Shown: one piece after another, positions 27,373 to 36,439 of the stretch | Position numbering within the stretch: position 1 is the first letter of the stretch | Layout: every line of letters starts with the position of its first letter | DNA from: an uncultured bacterium | GTDB taxonomy: Bacteria > Cyanobacteriota > Vampirovibrionia > Gastranaerophilales > Gastranaerophilaceae | Direction: 5' to 3' | Length of the DNA stretch: 64,000 nt | Assembly (NCBI GenBank): GCA_900319365.1 | Contig: ONOE01000006.1 | Span: 1 to 64,000, forward strand | The notes under the pieces: model-generated | The model's database searches: none | Seen by the model: only the letters and a program-made list of their open reading frames with translations | What the model was told of the DNA's origin: nothing | Position numbers and translations under genes: made by a program

Positions 27373-28291
27373 ATTTATCAGGTACATTCTCCCACTTGCC
27401 GTCATTCAATAAACCTTGCAGAGTATTTCGCTCTAATCTTATTTTCTTGTACTTGGTATCGGTTATTTTATTTCCGTAAAAATCAAGTACTCCGTATTTT
27501 TTGTCTTTTTTAACAAGTATGTATTCATTGAATTTTTTAACTTTGTCATACACGGGTTCAAGTACAACCTGTCCTTCACGATTGTAGATTCCATATTTGC
27601 CGTATTTTTTTATAACGATAACATCATGTATAGGTTTTATTCTTTCGCAATTATTGTTTAGCAAAATATTATCATCTTTATCCAGAATCCCGTAATATCC
27701 GTTTAATTTGGTAACAAATATTCCGTTCCCGATATGTGTCATTTTTTGATATTTTACGGGAACGATGGTATCTTCTGACAGGTCAATAATTCCGTAGCGT
27801 TTATCAAATTTTACAAGAATCCTGTTTGGAGTAATTTTTGTCATAAAAGAATAATTTCTTTTGGTCAAAGTTTCTCCGCTGTCATTTATCAATTTGTAAC
27901 CGTTTTTGTTGATTATAAAATAGTGCTTGTCGTTAAAAATTAAATGCTCAACGCTTTTGCAATCGATTTCGATAACCGAGCCGTCGCTGTTAAAAATAGT
28001 CGAATTTGAATATATCCGCCTTGAACCGTCGGAATAAAAGTTCGTTGCGGTTTCTGTTAAGATATAATGTTTGTCGCAATTGGTGAATTTATGCTCGGTC
28101 TTTTGATATTGGGTATTTATCAGCCGTACATTATCATGGGAAGAATTTCCTCCTGAAGAACGACTGTATGAGGAACCGTGAGAAGCACCGTGCGAACAGC
28201 TTCCACCTCCGCCGTGAGAGCATGAACACGCACCGTAAGAGCTTCCGCATAAAAATATAAACGCAATCAGTCCGAGTAAAATTTTTTTCAT
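27356..28291 (-). CDS. Exported WG-repeat protein with Cys/His-rich N-terminus
   Basis: 311 residues, starting at 28291 with GAGGTGG 6 bases upstream. A signal peptide (KKILLGLIAFIFLCGSSYG) is followed by an unusual Cys/His/Gly/Ser-rich stretch: CSCSHGGGGSCSHGASHGSS. The C-terminal half has successive WG-type beta repeats: KRYGIIDLSEDTIVPVKY, GYYGILDKDDNIL, GKYGIYNREGQVVLEPVY, KKYGVLDFYGNKI. WG repeats are common in envelope proteins and are thought to bind ligands; the function here is unknown. The Cys/His stretch could bind metal. It runs into rnhB with an overlap, an odd functional pairing. Confidence 0.78.
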   Translation of the reverse strand: MKKILLGLIAFIFLCGSSYGACSCSHGGGGSCSHGASHGSSYSRSSGGNSSHDNVRLINTQYQKTEHKFTNCDKHYILTETATNFYSDGSRRIYSNSTIFNSDGSVIEIDCKSVEHLIFNDKHYFIINKNGYKLINDSGETLTKRNYSFMTKITPNRILVKFDKRYGIIDLSEDTIVPVKYQKMTHIGNGIFVTKLNGYYGILDKDDNILLNNNCERIKPIHDVIVIKKYGKYGIYNREGQVVLEPVYDKVKKFNEYILVKKDKKYGVLDFYGNKITDTKYKKIRLERNTLQGLLNDGKWENVPDKYERTI

Positions 28292-28443
28292 ATCTGCCAC
28301 CTCTATATTTATATTTTTTACCACAAAAACAATCTTTATTGCTCTAAATAATTATATAGCTGTTTTGATTAAACATTTTTTAATAAAAGGTCAATTTTTT
28401 TATCCTAAAACACTTTATAAATATATACAGGTATGGGGAAAAT

Positions 28444-29238
28444 ATGAAATTAATCAGTTTGAATACGGCAGCAAAAGTGTCGCAAAAAATAATAAAGGCT
28501 TTTAAAAAAGAAAATGTCTTTAATTCAAAAACCTTTAATGCCATAATGGATAAAGATTGGGGCAAAGGTTCTAAAGCTATTTGTGCCAAATCAAAAACTA
28601 CGGGAAAACCCGTAGATATATTTGTAAAAGATAAAAGCGTTACTATTGGCGGCTGTACAAATTATTATTATACTCTTTACGATAAAAGCGGCAAAAAGAT
28701 AGGCTCAAAAAGTTTCGGTATAGAGCTTCGTCCCGATTCTAAAGCAGGCAACGAAATGCATTACGGGGTAATGGAAAATACTCCGTGCGACATTGCGGGA
28801 GCAGGGGTAATTGAAGATGCTATCCAAATCGAAACTGCCCTAAAAAACGGTATAAAAGTTATCCCGAGAAAATCTATGGCAAAAGCGACTTTATACCATA
28901 CCAAAATGGGCTTTTTGCCGACCCCAAACCTTGCGGAAGTCAAAGATTGGGGCGACGTTTCAGATTTAATGCAAGAATTAATCCAATATTCGCCCGATAT
29001 TAAAATAAGAAATTACAAACCCATAATTATAAAAAAGAACGGAAAGTTTTATCTTGATTTAAACACAACTCAAGCCCATGCAAACGCAAGAGAAATAAAA
29101 TCAAGACTTGCCAAAGACGGAGGCTACAGGGTTGAAGATTTGAAAGCTCTCGGAACCGATATGGAATTATCGGGCGATGAACTTAAAGTATGGAAGAATA
29201 AACTTGCCAATAAATCATTTTTAGACAAAATCGGATAA
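28444..29238 (+). CDS. GNAT-like protein of unknown function
   Basis: A 264-residue soluble protein; GGGGA lies 5 bases before the ATG. The N-terminal part (1-60) is helical and basic. The middle part contains 'KPVDIFVKDKSVTIGG', 'YYYTLYDKSGKKIGSKSF' and 'HYGVMENTPCDIAGAGVIEDAIQ'. It then has 'KATLYHTKMGFLPTPN', which resembles the C-terminal 'fYeklGF' signature of acetyltransferases. That similarity is the only functional hint and is weak. Divergent from the WG-repeat gene and followed closely by the fliI-like gene. Confidence 0.55.
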   Translation: MKLISLNTAAKVSQKIIKAFKKENVFNSKTFNAIMDKDWGKGSKAICAKSKTTGKPVDIFVKDKSVTIGGCTNYYYTLYDKSGKKIGSKSFGIELRPDSKAGNEMHYGVMENTPCDIAGAGVIEDAIQIETALKNGIKVIPRKSMAKATLYHTKMGFLPTPNLAEVKDWGDVSDLMQELIQYSPDIKIRNYKPIIIKKNGKFYLDLNTTQAHANAREIKSRLAKDGGYRVEDLKALGTDMELSGDELKVWKNKLANKSFLDKIG

Positions 29239-29286
29239 GTTTTGCTAACTTTTTTATTAACAAATTGCTATCATATAAAAAAACGT

Positions 29287-29292
29287 TATAAT
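29287..29292 (+). promoter_or_regulatory. -10 box of the fliI-like gene
   Basis: TATAAT with 7 bases before the ATG at 29300; no Shine-Dalgarno is visible. Confidence 0.5.
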
Positions 29293-29299
29293 ATTTTAT

Positions 29300-30649
29300 A
29301 TGAGCGTTGATATTGACAAAAGTGATTTGGAAGATTTAAAGCAAAGGGTTAAAAAGAAACTTGATGAAACCCATCTTTATTCATACAGGGGAACGGTTTC
29401 AAAACTGCTGGGGTTAACCGTTGAAGTTAAATTGCCGGGGTTAAAAATCGGTGATTTATGCTATATCGAAACCTATGACGGCAAGCAAAAACCTGCCGAA
29501 GTTCAGGCTTTCAAAGGTGAAGTTGCTCAGCTTGCTTTGCTGTTAGACGGTAGCGGAATCGGTCAGGGTAGTCTTGTTACATCTACCGGTAAACCGATTA
29601 TTATTCCTGTCGGGGATTTTTTACTCGGCAGACTTATTGATCCTATGGGTAATCCTATTGACGGCAAGCCTCTTGATACAACCGATGCGCAATGGCGTCC
29701 GATTGAGGGACCTCCCCCGGGACCTTTTGAAAGACCTATTATTACGGAAATATTTTCAACGGGTGTTCGTGCGATTGACGGATGTATGACTATGGGCTGC
29801 GGTCAGCGTTTAGGGCTGTTTGCGGGATCAGGTGTAGGTAAAAGTACGCTACTTGGTATGATTGCGAGAAATTCCGATGCCGACGTTAACGTTGTTGCGC
29901 TGATAGGCGAACGTGGCAGAGAGGTAAAAGAGTTTGTAGAAGATGCTTTGGGCGAATACGGTATGTCAAGATCGGTACTTGTTTGCTCAACAGGCGATAA
30001 GCCCCCGTTGATTCGTCAAAAATGCCTGCTGACAGCAACCGCCGTTTGTGAATATTTCAGAGATCAGGGCAAAAAAGTGTTCTTAATGACCGATACCGTT
30101 ACACGTTGCGCAATGGCAGGGCGTGAAGTCGGTTTGTCTTTAGGCGAACCTCCGACAATGAAAGGGTATCCCCCCTCAATTTTCTCTTGGCTGCAGAAAG
30201 TTCTTGAAAGAGCAGGAAATAGTGAAAAAGGTTCTATCACGGCTCTTTATACGGTATTGATGGAGGGTGATGATATTAACGACCCGATTGTTGATATTGT
30301 TCGAGGTATTGTTGACGGACACATTTTCTTATCAAGGAAAGTAGCAGAATCAAACCACTACCCTGCAATTGATGTACTGGGCAGTATTTCCCGTTTGATG
30401 AGTTCTATTGTTACGCCTGAACATAAACAGGCTGCCGCAAAATTAAGAACTTTAATGTCATTGTATAGAGAAAACAAAGACTTGATTGATGTCGGTATGT
30501 ATCAACAGGGTTCAAATCCCAGACTTGATACGGCAATTGAAATGATGCCGAAGATTAATGCTTTCTTGCAGCAAAGAACGGACGAAAGCGTAACAATGGA
30601 CGGTACAATCCAACAGCTTGTAGATATGATGAAAGACGTTAATATTTAA
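29300..30649 (+). CDS. fliI: FliI/YscN-type export ATPase
   Basis: 449 residues, normal for FliI. It is an F1-like hexameric ATPase that energises flagellar or type III export. Motifs: Walker A GLFAGSGVGKSTLLGMIARN, 'LIGERGREVKEFVED', 'DTVTRCAMAGREVGLSLGEPP', 'GYPPSIFSWLQKVLERAG', 'ADYHLSRKVAESNHYPAID'-like segment (here HIFLSRKVAESNHYPAIDVL) and C-terminal 'GMYQQGSNPRLDTAIEM', which favours FliI over Rho or AtpA. No fliH, fliJ or other flagellar gene adjoins it. Whether it serves a flagellum or another export system cannot be decided from the window. Confidence 0.88.
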   Translation: MSVDIDKSDLEDLKQRVKKKLDETHLYSYRGTVSKLLGLTVEVKLPGLKIGDLCYIETYDGKQKPAEVQAFKGEVAQLALLLDGSGIGQGSLVTSTGKPIIIPVGDFLLGRLIDPMGNPIDGKPLDTTDAQWRPIEGPPPGPFERPIITEIFSTGVRAIDGCMTMGCGQRLGLFAGSGVGKSTLLGMIARNSDADVNVVALIGERGREVKEFVEDALGEYGMSRSVLVCSTGDKPPLIRQKCLLTATAVCEYFRDQGKKVFLMTDTVTRCAMAGREVGLSLGEPPTMKGYPPSIFSWLQKVLERAGNSEKGSITALYTVLMEGDDINDPIVDIVRGIVDGHIFLSRKVAESNHYPAIDVLGSISRLMSSIVTPEHKQAAAKLRTLMSLYRENKDLIDVGMYQQGSNPRLDTAIEMMPKINAFLQQRTDESVTMDGTIQQLVDMMKDVNI

Positions 30650-30721
30650 TTTTTGGCAAATATTTGCAAAATTACGTTAAATCTTATTGTAACTATAATG
30701 TTGTTTAAGTTGTATTGTTGT

Positions 30722-31444
30722 TTACTTTTCTATTTTAACGTCGTTAACAAGTTGAATGTTTACTTTTTCGCCTGCTTTAGCTTTGTAGTTTAATCCGGGG
30801 GTTAATAATCCGACGGCTCCGCCTACGACAAACGCAATAGGTAGCCCGATGGCAAATCCGCCGATGATTACGGCATCTGCCGCAATTCCTATTCCGCAGC
30901 CTGCCGCAACGCCGACAGCAGAAGTTCCGAATGTTGTTCCAAAACCTTTGCCCATAGCGTTCAGCTTGCCTCTTGATAAGTATTCGTTTTTGCTAAAAAC
31001 TTGAGCTTTTACGGGTTTGCGCTCTCCTGACGGGAGTTCGATGTACTTAAAATCTAAATATATTTTCCCGCTTCTGTTAAAAGATTTCGGTTTTTGGATA
31101 TCCGTAATTTGTGCAAAGAGTTTTGTTGCCGGGGGTAAAATTTGAGATCCCTCGACCGTTGAAACGCCGTCTTTAAAAAGAAACGCTACTTCATCTCCGA
31201 CTTTGGCGGTTTTTTCATTAAAATTTTGCGCAAATGTTACCTGCAAAGTGTTGTATTGCGCAATATCATAATTTTCATCCGTTACGTTGACTATGTTTCC
31301 GGGAGTTTTCTTTGCCAGTTTCTTAGGCAATTTTATATGCTCAATTTTAGTTGAATTGTTTACTTCTTCAATTGCTTCAGAGCTTAAAGAAAGATTTAAG
31401 CCCAGCATTAAACCGCATAATAAACAGGAAAGAATCTTTTTCAT
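30722..31444 (-). CDS. Exported protein with glycine-rich hydrophobic C-terminus, unknown function
   Basis: 240 residues; AAAGGAGC precedes the ATG on the minus strand. Signal peptide residues 1-24 (KKILSCLLCGLMLGLNLSLSSEA). The mature region has a beta-rich domain ('GDEVAFLFKDGVSTVEGSQILPPATKL', 'AQITDIQKPKSFNRSGKIYLDF') and a Gly/Ala-rich hydrophobic stretch (about 170-225) that could insert in or cross the membrane. The 'GSQILPPATKLFAQITDI...RSGKIYLDF' pattern resembles periplasmic barrel-like proteins in which a default value is defined before a glycine-zipper. Function unknown. It converges on the fliI-like gene. Confidence 0.65.
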   Translation of the reverse strand: MKKILSCLLCGLMLGLNLSLSSEAIEEVNNSTKIEHIKLPKKLAKKTPGNIVNVTDENYDIAQYNTLQVTFAQNFNEKTAKVGDEVAFLFKDGVSTVEGSQILPPATKLFAQITDIQKPKSFNRSGKIYLDFKYIELPSGERKPVKAQVFSKNEYLSRGKLNAMGKGFGTTFGTSAVGVAAGCGIGIAADAVIIGGFAIGLPIAFVVGGAVGLLTPGLNYKAKAGEKVNIQLVNDVKIEK

Positions 31445-31511
31445 AACAATGCTCCTTTTTTGCCATGAATACTAGCACATAATTTGAATTTCGTAAATAT
31501 CAATTTTAAAA

Positions 31512-31862
31512 TTATTCGTTTACGTGGTCTAATGCCATTTTTAATATCGTTTTTACGTGCCCGTCGGTTAGTGAATAGTAAACATTTTTGCCTTGTTTTA
31601 AGGCTTTAACGAGTTTTGCGGTTCTTAAAATTTTTAATTGATGCGAAACTGCGGATTTTGTCATATCCAAAAGTGCAGCCAAATCGTTTACACACAAATC
31701 GGCTTCTTCTAAAGCCCACAAAAGCCTTATTCTTGTGCTGTCGCCCATTACCTTGAAAAAATCCGACAAATCATATAATTTTGTCAAATCAGGCATATCA
31801 GGCATAATTTCTTTGACCAATTCAGGATTAACCGCATTCGTATCAGTTTTTTCGTTACTCAT
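31512..31862 (-). CDS. ArsR/SmtB-family metal-responsive repressor
   Basis: 116 residues, with a winged helix: 'GDSTRIRLLWALEEADLCVNDLAALLDMTKSAVSHQLKILRTAKLV' (quoted in parts: LCVNDLAALLDMTKSAVS, HQLKILRTAKLV). Two candidate metal sites are visible: the helix-3 'DLCV' cysteine (C57) and a C-terminal D-x-H-x10-H-x2-E pattern, the helix-5 zinc site known from SmtB/CzrA/CadC. Divergent from the P1B ATPase, which it most likely represses. The start at 31862 is chosen because TATAAT ends 6 bases upstream; no ribosome site is present. Confidence 0.9.
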   Translation of the reverse strand: MSNEKTDTNAVNPELVKEIMPDMPDLTKLYDLSDFFKVMGDSTRIRLLWALEEADLCVNDLAALLDMTKSAVSHQLKILRTAKLVKALKQGKNVYYSLTDGHVKTILKMALDHVNE

Positions 31863-31868
31863 AATTTT

Positions 31869-31898
31869 ATTATAGTTTAACGATTGAACAATTGTCAA
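31869..31898 (-). promoter_or_regulatory. Promoter of the arsR-type gene
   Basis: On the minus strand, TTGACA (complement of 31893-31898), an 18-base spacer and TATAAT (complement of 31869-31874), then 6 bases to the ATG. The spacer contains ATTGTTCAAT, a half-match of the operator across the intergenic region, so autoregulation is likely. Confidence 0.7.
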
Positions 31899-31927
31899 AC
31901 TGTTTGTTAAGAATTATGTCATAGGGG

Positions 31928-31957
31928 TTGACAATTGAACAGTTGTTCAATTATAAT
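31928..31957 (+). promoter_or_regulatory. Metal-ATPase promoter with operator filling the spacer
   Basis: TTGACA (31928-31933) and TATAAT (31952-31957) are separated by 18 bases that are exactly the perfect palindrome ATTGAACAGTTGTTCAAT (31934-31951). ArsR/SmtB operators are imperfect 12-2-12 repeats of this type. Repressor binding here would block RNA polymerase until metal is bound. Confidence 0.85.
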
Positions 31958-31987
31958 ATTATTATATACATTAAAGGATTTTGGGAC

Positions 31988-33865
31988 ATGTGCAAATCAG
32001 AACATTGCGAAATTAGACATTGTAAACCTCAGTGCGCTATAGCGGCTGCGGTTATTATTTTTGTTTGCGCAATTGTTTTGAAGCCGACGGGTGTTTGGCG
32101 CTTTGTTGCTTTTCTTACCGCATATTTGATTTCGGGCGGGGATATTTTATTAAAAGCCGTTAAACATATATTTAAAGGTAAAATTTTTGATGAAAATTTC
32201 CTTATGGGTATTGCAACAATCGGTGCATTTGCAATCGGTGAATACCCCGAAGCTGTTATGGTTATGATTTTGTACCAAATCGGCGAGGCTTTTCAGGATA
32301 AAGCCGTTGAAAAATCAAAACAGTCGATTTCCGATTTAATGGATATAAGACCTGATTATGCAAATGTTGAAATTGACGGAAAGCTTGTTAAGAAAAATCT
32401 CAATGATGTCAAAATAGGCGATATTATAAAAGTTACTGCGGGTGAAAAAATTCCTTTAGACGGATTGGTAATTGACGGCTGCGGGGCTGTTGATACATCT
32501 GCTCTTACGGGGGAAAGTGTTCCACGCTGTGTTAAAAAAGGCGACAAAGCCGTAAGCGGGTGCATCAATACAAACGGACTTTTAACTATAAAAGTTGAAA
32601 AGAAATTCGGCGAATCCACGGTTTCAAAAATTCTTGAACTTGTTGAATATGCAAGTTCCAAAAAGGCGAAAGCCGAGAATTTTATAACAAAATTTGCAAG
32701 ATATTATACACCGGCGGTTGTTATAGGTGCGGTATTTTTAGCTCTAATACCTCCTTTATTTATAAAAGGCGCCGTATCTAGTGTATGGTTTGAGCGTGCA
32801 CTTACATTCCTTGTAATTTCATGCCCCTGCGCACTTGTTATTTCGGTTCCTTTGGGCTTCTTTGCGGGAATCGGCGGAGCATCAAAAGACGGAATTTTAA
32901 TCAAAGGCGCTTGTAATATAGAATCTCTTGCAAAGCCTTATGCGGTTGTTTTTGACAAAACGGGAACTTTGACAAAAGGAACGTTTAAAGTTACTGCGCT
33001 AAATCCCGCAAACGGCACGGATAAAGATGATTTATTAAAAATGGCGGCTTATGCCGAAAATTATTCTACTCACCCGATTGCGCTATCAATAAAAGATGCT
33101 TATAAAGATAAAATTGATACTTCAAAAATTAAAAATGTGGAAGAAATCGCAGGACATGGCGTAAAAGCATTGCTTGAAAATGATGAAATCCTTGCAGGCA
33201 ATATCAAGCTTATGAGAAAATTCAATATAGCTGATGTTGCTGAGGCAAATTCTTGCGGGACAACCGTTTATATTGCAATAAACGGCAAATTCGCAGGCTA
33301 TGTAACTATATCCGATGAAATAAAGCAAGATTCAAAAGATGCAATAAAAGAATTAAATACACTCGGTGCTAAAACGGTTATGCTGACAGGGGATGCGCAA
33401 GCTCCCGCAAAATATACGGCAGACGTTCTCGGGATAAAGGACGTATATTCTGAACTTTTGCCCAATCAAAAAGTTGAACAATTGGAAAAATTAATAAATG
33501 AGCATAAAGGCAGCGTAATATTTACGGGCGACGGAATAAATGATGCTCCCGTTTTGACAAGGGCTGATGTCGGAATTGCAATGGGTGCATTGGGTTCTGA
33601 TGCGGCGATTGAAGCGGCAGATGTTGTCATAATGGATGATAAACCCTCGAAAGTTGCTCAGGCTGTGAAAATTTCAAAAAGGACCATGCTTACGGTTAAA
33701 GAGAATGTTGTTTTTGCGCTCGGAATTAAGGCATTGTTCCTGCTGCTCGGTGCTATCGGCTTAATGACAATGTGGGGTGCCGTTTTTGCTGATGTCGGCG
33801 TTACTCTTATTGCCGTTTTAAATTCAATGAGAATGCTTGTTTGCAAAGAAACATCAAAAGCTTGA
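31988..33865 (+). CDS. P1B-type heavy-metal (Zn/Cd/Pb) exporting ATPase
   Basis: A 625-residue membrane ATPase. A short N-terminal cluster C2, C7, C12, C16 (MCKSEHCEIRHCKPQC) replaces the usual HMA domain and may deliver metal. Transmembrane CPC motif at 279-281 (SCPCALVIS), phosphorylation motif DKTGTLTKG (D323), actuator TGES ('ALTGESVP'), 'HPIALSI' nucleotide-binding HP and hinge 'FTGDGINDAPVLTRADVGIAMG'. The CPC form plus the SmtB-like regulator favour Zn/Cd/Pb export over copper. ATG 31988 is preceded by AAAGGATTTTGG. Regulated by the divergent ArsR-type protein. Confidence 0.92.
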   Translation: MCKSEHCEIRHCKPQCAIAAAVIIFVCAIVLKPTGVWRFVAFLTAYLISGGDILLKAVKHIFKGKIFDENFLMGIATIGAFAIGEYPEAVMVMILYQIGEAFQDKAVEKSKQSISDLMDIRPDYANVEIDGKLVKKNLNDVKIGDIIKVTAGEKIPLDGLVIDGCGAVDTSALTGESVPRCVKKGDKAVSGCINTNGLLTIKVEKKFGESTVSKILELVEYASSKKAKAENFITKFARYYTPAVVIGAVFLALIPPLFIKGAVSSVWFERALTFLVISCPCALVISVPLGFFAGIGGASKDGILIKGACNIESLAKPYAVVFDKTGTLTKGTFKVTALNPANGTDKDDLLKMAAYAENYSTHPIALSIKDAYKDKIDTSKIKNVEEIAGHGVKALLENDEILAGNIKLMRKFNIADVAEANSCGTTVYIAINGKFAGYVTISDEIKQDSKDAIKELNTLGAKTVMLTGDAQAPAKYTADVLGIKDVYSELLPNQKVEQLEKLINEHKGSVIFTGDGINDAPVLTRADVGIAMGALGSDAAIEAADVVIMDDKPSKVAQAVKISKRTMLTVKENVVFALGIKALFLLLGAIGLMTMWGAVFADVGVTLIAVLNSMRMLVCKETSKA

Positions 33866-33909
33866 AAAATGTTCAAACTCCTTAATATTTCGCAGTTTTG
33901 AGTAATTTA

Positions 33910-33918
33910 TGCTATAAT
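33910..33918 (+). promoter_or_regulatory. Extended -10 promoter placing +1 at the methyltransferase ATG
   Basis: TGC plus TATAAT (33913-33918), exactly 6 bases before ATG 33925; no Shine-Dalgarno. Confidence 0.65.
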
Positions 33919-33924
33919 TTAGCT

Positions 33925-36438
33925 ATGTCTGAAGTAAGGAGTGCAAAAACATATATAAGCCTGTTTAGTAGCGCAGGCGTAGGCTGTTACGGTTTTAAAC
34001 AACACGGCTTTGATTGTGTTGCAACAAGTGAACTCATTGAACGCCGTCTAAATATTCAAAAGTATAATCACAAGTGCAGTATGGATTCCGGGTATATTTG
34101 CGGTGATATTACCGATAAAGCCGTATTGAAAAAATTGTACACTCAAATTTCCGATTATAAAAAGAAAAATAAAACCGGTGATATTGATGTTATTATTGCA
34201 ACACCGCCATGTCAGGGAATGTCGGTTGCTAATCATAAAAAAGCAAAAGACGAAATTAACAGAAACTCTCTTGTAGTTGCTGCAATTAACATCATAAAAA
34301 AAGTTAAACCGAAATTCTTTGTTTTTGAAAATGTTCAGGCATTTATGAAAACAAACTGCTATGATAACGGGGTTTTAAAACCTATATCGCAGGCGATTAA
34401 AGATAATTTGTCGGAAAATTACATTTATACGGACAAAATTTTGAATTTTAAAAATTACGGCTCAAATTCAAGCAGAACAAGAACTCTTGTAATAGGTGTA
34501 AGAAAAGATTTATCCGATGACGTTTTACCATTTGAACTTTTTCCCGATTATACTCCTGAAAAGACCTTAAAAGATGTCATATATGATCTCCCGCGTTTAA
34601 AGAAAATGGGCGAGATTTCAAAAAATGATATTTACCATTATTTCAGAGAATATTCTCCTCAGATGAGAGATTGGATAAAATATATAAAACAGGGACAGTC
34701 GGCTTACGACAATAAAGATGAGCGCAAAAGGCCACATAAAATCGTAGACGGTAAAATCGTTCAAAACGTAAATAAAAACGGCGATAAATATAAGCGCCAA
34801 TGCTGGGATAAGATTGCGCCATGTGTTCATACAAGAAATGATATTCTTGCGAGCCAAAATACTGTTCACCCTGAAGATGACAGGGTTTTCAGCATAAGAG
34901 AATTGATGCGGATGATGTCAATTCCTGATGATTTTAAATGGGTCGAAGAAGATGAAAAAACAATAAATGCACTCCCTCTAAAAGATAAAAAAGCTTTTCT
35001 AAAGAAAAATGATATAAATATAAGACAAAGTATCGGAGAAGCTATTCCGACAGCTGTTATATCCTGCGTGGCGTCAAAAATAGAAAAGTTCCTTGATACG
35101 GAAAAATTAAAAGACAAGGATATTAAAAAGATTATAAAATCGGACAATCTGTCAGATACTTCTGCGATTATTGATTTTATAAAGAAAAATAAAAATAAAT
35201 ATGCTTTGAGCACTCTTTCAAGAATAGCCGAACTTTCAAATAACAGACGCACCGAAACGGCGGCTTATTATACAAATAAACAACTGCTTTTTGAAATTTA
35301 TAACAACTTGCCCGAATTTAAACAAGAAAACATTAAAATCTTAGAACCCGCAGCAGGTGTGGGAAATTTTCTGCCTTTAATTATCGGTAAATATTCTAAT
35401 TGCAAAAAACTTGATATTTGTCTTTGCGATAAGGATTCCGAAGCTTTGAAAATTTTGCGGGAACTCTATAAAATATCGGGTATTCCGTCAAATGTGTCTA
35501 TCCGTATTAAAAACGAAGATTTTTTACTTGCAAAAAATAAAGTTCATTATGACTTGGCAATCGGCAATCCGCCTTACGGCAAGGTTAAAGATAAAAAATT
35601 GCTGTCAAAATACCGCAAATTGTATAACGATGATGAGGCAGATAATATTGCGGCGTTTTTTGTCGAAAAATGCCTGCAAACTGCGGATAAAATTTGTTTG
35701 ATTTTACCGAAATACTTCTTGCACAATACTGATTTTTCAAAATGCAGGGACTATACAAAAAAATATTGCATAGATTCAATTATTGATTTTGGTGAAAACG
35801 GATTTAAAGGCGTTTTGATAGAAACAATCTGTCTGATAACAGATAATAAAAAACTTCCGAGATATACCCTTTGTTATTCGGTTCCGTATAAAAAAACAAA
35901 CAAAATCTTACAATCCAAGCTTACTGACGAAAATTTCCCGAATTGGTTATTATACAGAAACGAAAATTTTGACAAAATCGCCGATAAAATGTGCTTCGGG
36001 GTATTTAAAAGTTTCAGGGACAGGCAAATTACAAATAAACTTTTAAAGCATAAAGGAAAAATATGGGTTATAAAATCCCGCAACATTGCGCAAAACGGTT
36101 CAAAAATTGAGCATTTGCCCGATTATGATGCATATCTTGATGATAGGGCAGATATTAAAAATTTATCCGTTGCAAAGTATTACGGCAGAGATGATGTGTA
36201 TTTGAGCCCGAATATGACCTATTACCCCAGAGTCATAAAAAAGCCCAAAAATACTATTGTGAACGGTTCTGTCGCTATTTTTGAAACGGAAAATAAAAAG
36301 AGAATATCCAAAAAAGATTTGGAATATTTTTCGACTGATGAATTTAGAAAATTTTACGGTATAGCAAGAAATTTGAGCACAAGATCGCTAAATCTCGATA
36401 AAAATGCCGTGTTTTATTTCGGGGTAAGAAAACGCTAA
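33925..36438 (+). CDS. Fused C5-cytosine and N6-adenine DNA methyltransferase
   Basis: 837 residues in two catalytic parts. Residues 1-390 are a complete m5C methyltransferase: motif I FSSAGVGCYGF, motif IV TPPCQG with nucleophile C96, motif VI FVFENV, motif VIII SSRTRT, motif IX/X 'RELMRMMSIPDDF' and 'IGEAIPTAV'. Residues about 440-830 are an N6-adenine methyltransferase: motif I LEPAAGVGNF (473-482) and motif IV NPPY (548-551), then a specificity-like tail. Fused m5C/m6A enzymes are known from type IIS systems with asymmetric sites, where each half modifies one strand. The gene ends 1 base before the HNH endonuclease gene. ATG 33925 is chosen from the leaderless -10 signature. Confidence 0.92.
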   Translation: MSEVRSAKTYISLFSSAGVGCYGFKQHGFDCVATSELIERRLNIQKYNHKCSMDSGYICGDITDKAVLKKLYTQISDYKKKNKTGDIDVIIATPPCQGMSVANHKKAKDEINRNSLVVAAINIIKKVKPKFFVFENVQAFMKTNCYDNGVLKPISQAIKDNLSENYIYTDKILNFKNYGSNSSRTRTLVIGVRKDLSDDVLPFELFPDYTPEKTLKDVIYDLPRLKKMGEISKNDIYHYFREYSPQMRDWIKYIKQGQSAYDNKDERKRPHKIVDGKIVQNVNKNGDKYKRQCWDKIAPCVHTRNDILASQNTVHPEDDRVFSIRELMRMMSIPDDFKWVEEDEKTINALPLKDKKAFLKKNDINIRQSIGEAIPTAVISCVASKIEKFLDTEKLKDKDIKKIIKSDNLSDTSAIIDFIKKNKNKYALSTLSRIAELSNNRRTETAAYYTNKQLLFEIYNNLPEFKQENIKILEPAAGVGNFLPLIIGKYSNCKKLDICLCDKDSEALKILRELYKISGIPSNVSIRIKNEDFLLAKNKVHYDLAIGNPPYGKVKDKKLLSKYRKLYNDDEADNIAAFFVEKCLQTADKICLILPKYFLHNTDFSKCRDYTKKYCIDSIIDFGENGFKGVLIETICLITDNKKLPRYTLCYSVPYKKTNKILQSKLTDENFPNWLLYRNENFDKIADKMCFGVFKSFRDRQITNKLLKHKGKIWVIKSRNIAQNGSKIEHLPDYDAYLDDRADIKNLSVAKYYGRDDVYLSPNMTYYPRVIKKPKNTIVNGSVAIFETENKKRISKKDLEYFSTDEFRKFYGIARNLSTRSLNLDKNAVFYFGVRKR

Positions 36439-36439
36439 T

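Noticed and set aside
30510-30530. GGTTCAAATCCC resembling a tRNA T-loop
   Set aside because: It lies inside the FliI-like coding sequence (GSNPRL) and no cloverleaf or acceptor stem can be formed around it.
33898-33924. Upstream in-frame start for the methyltransferase
   Set aside because: The segment contains the extended -10 TGCTATAAT itself, so it is very unlikely to be in the transcript.
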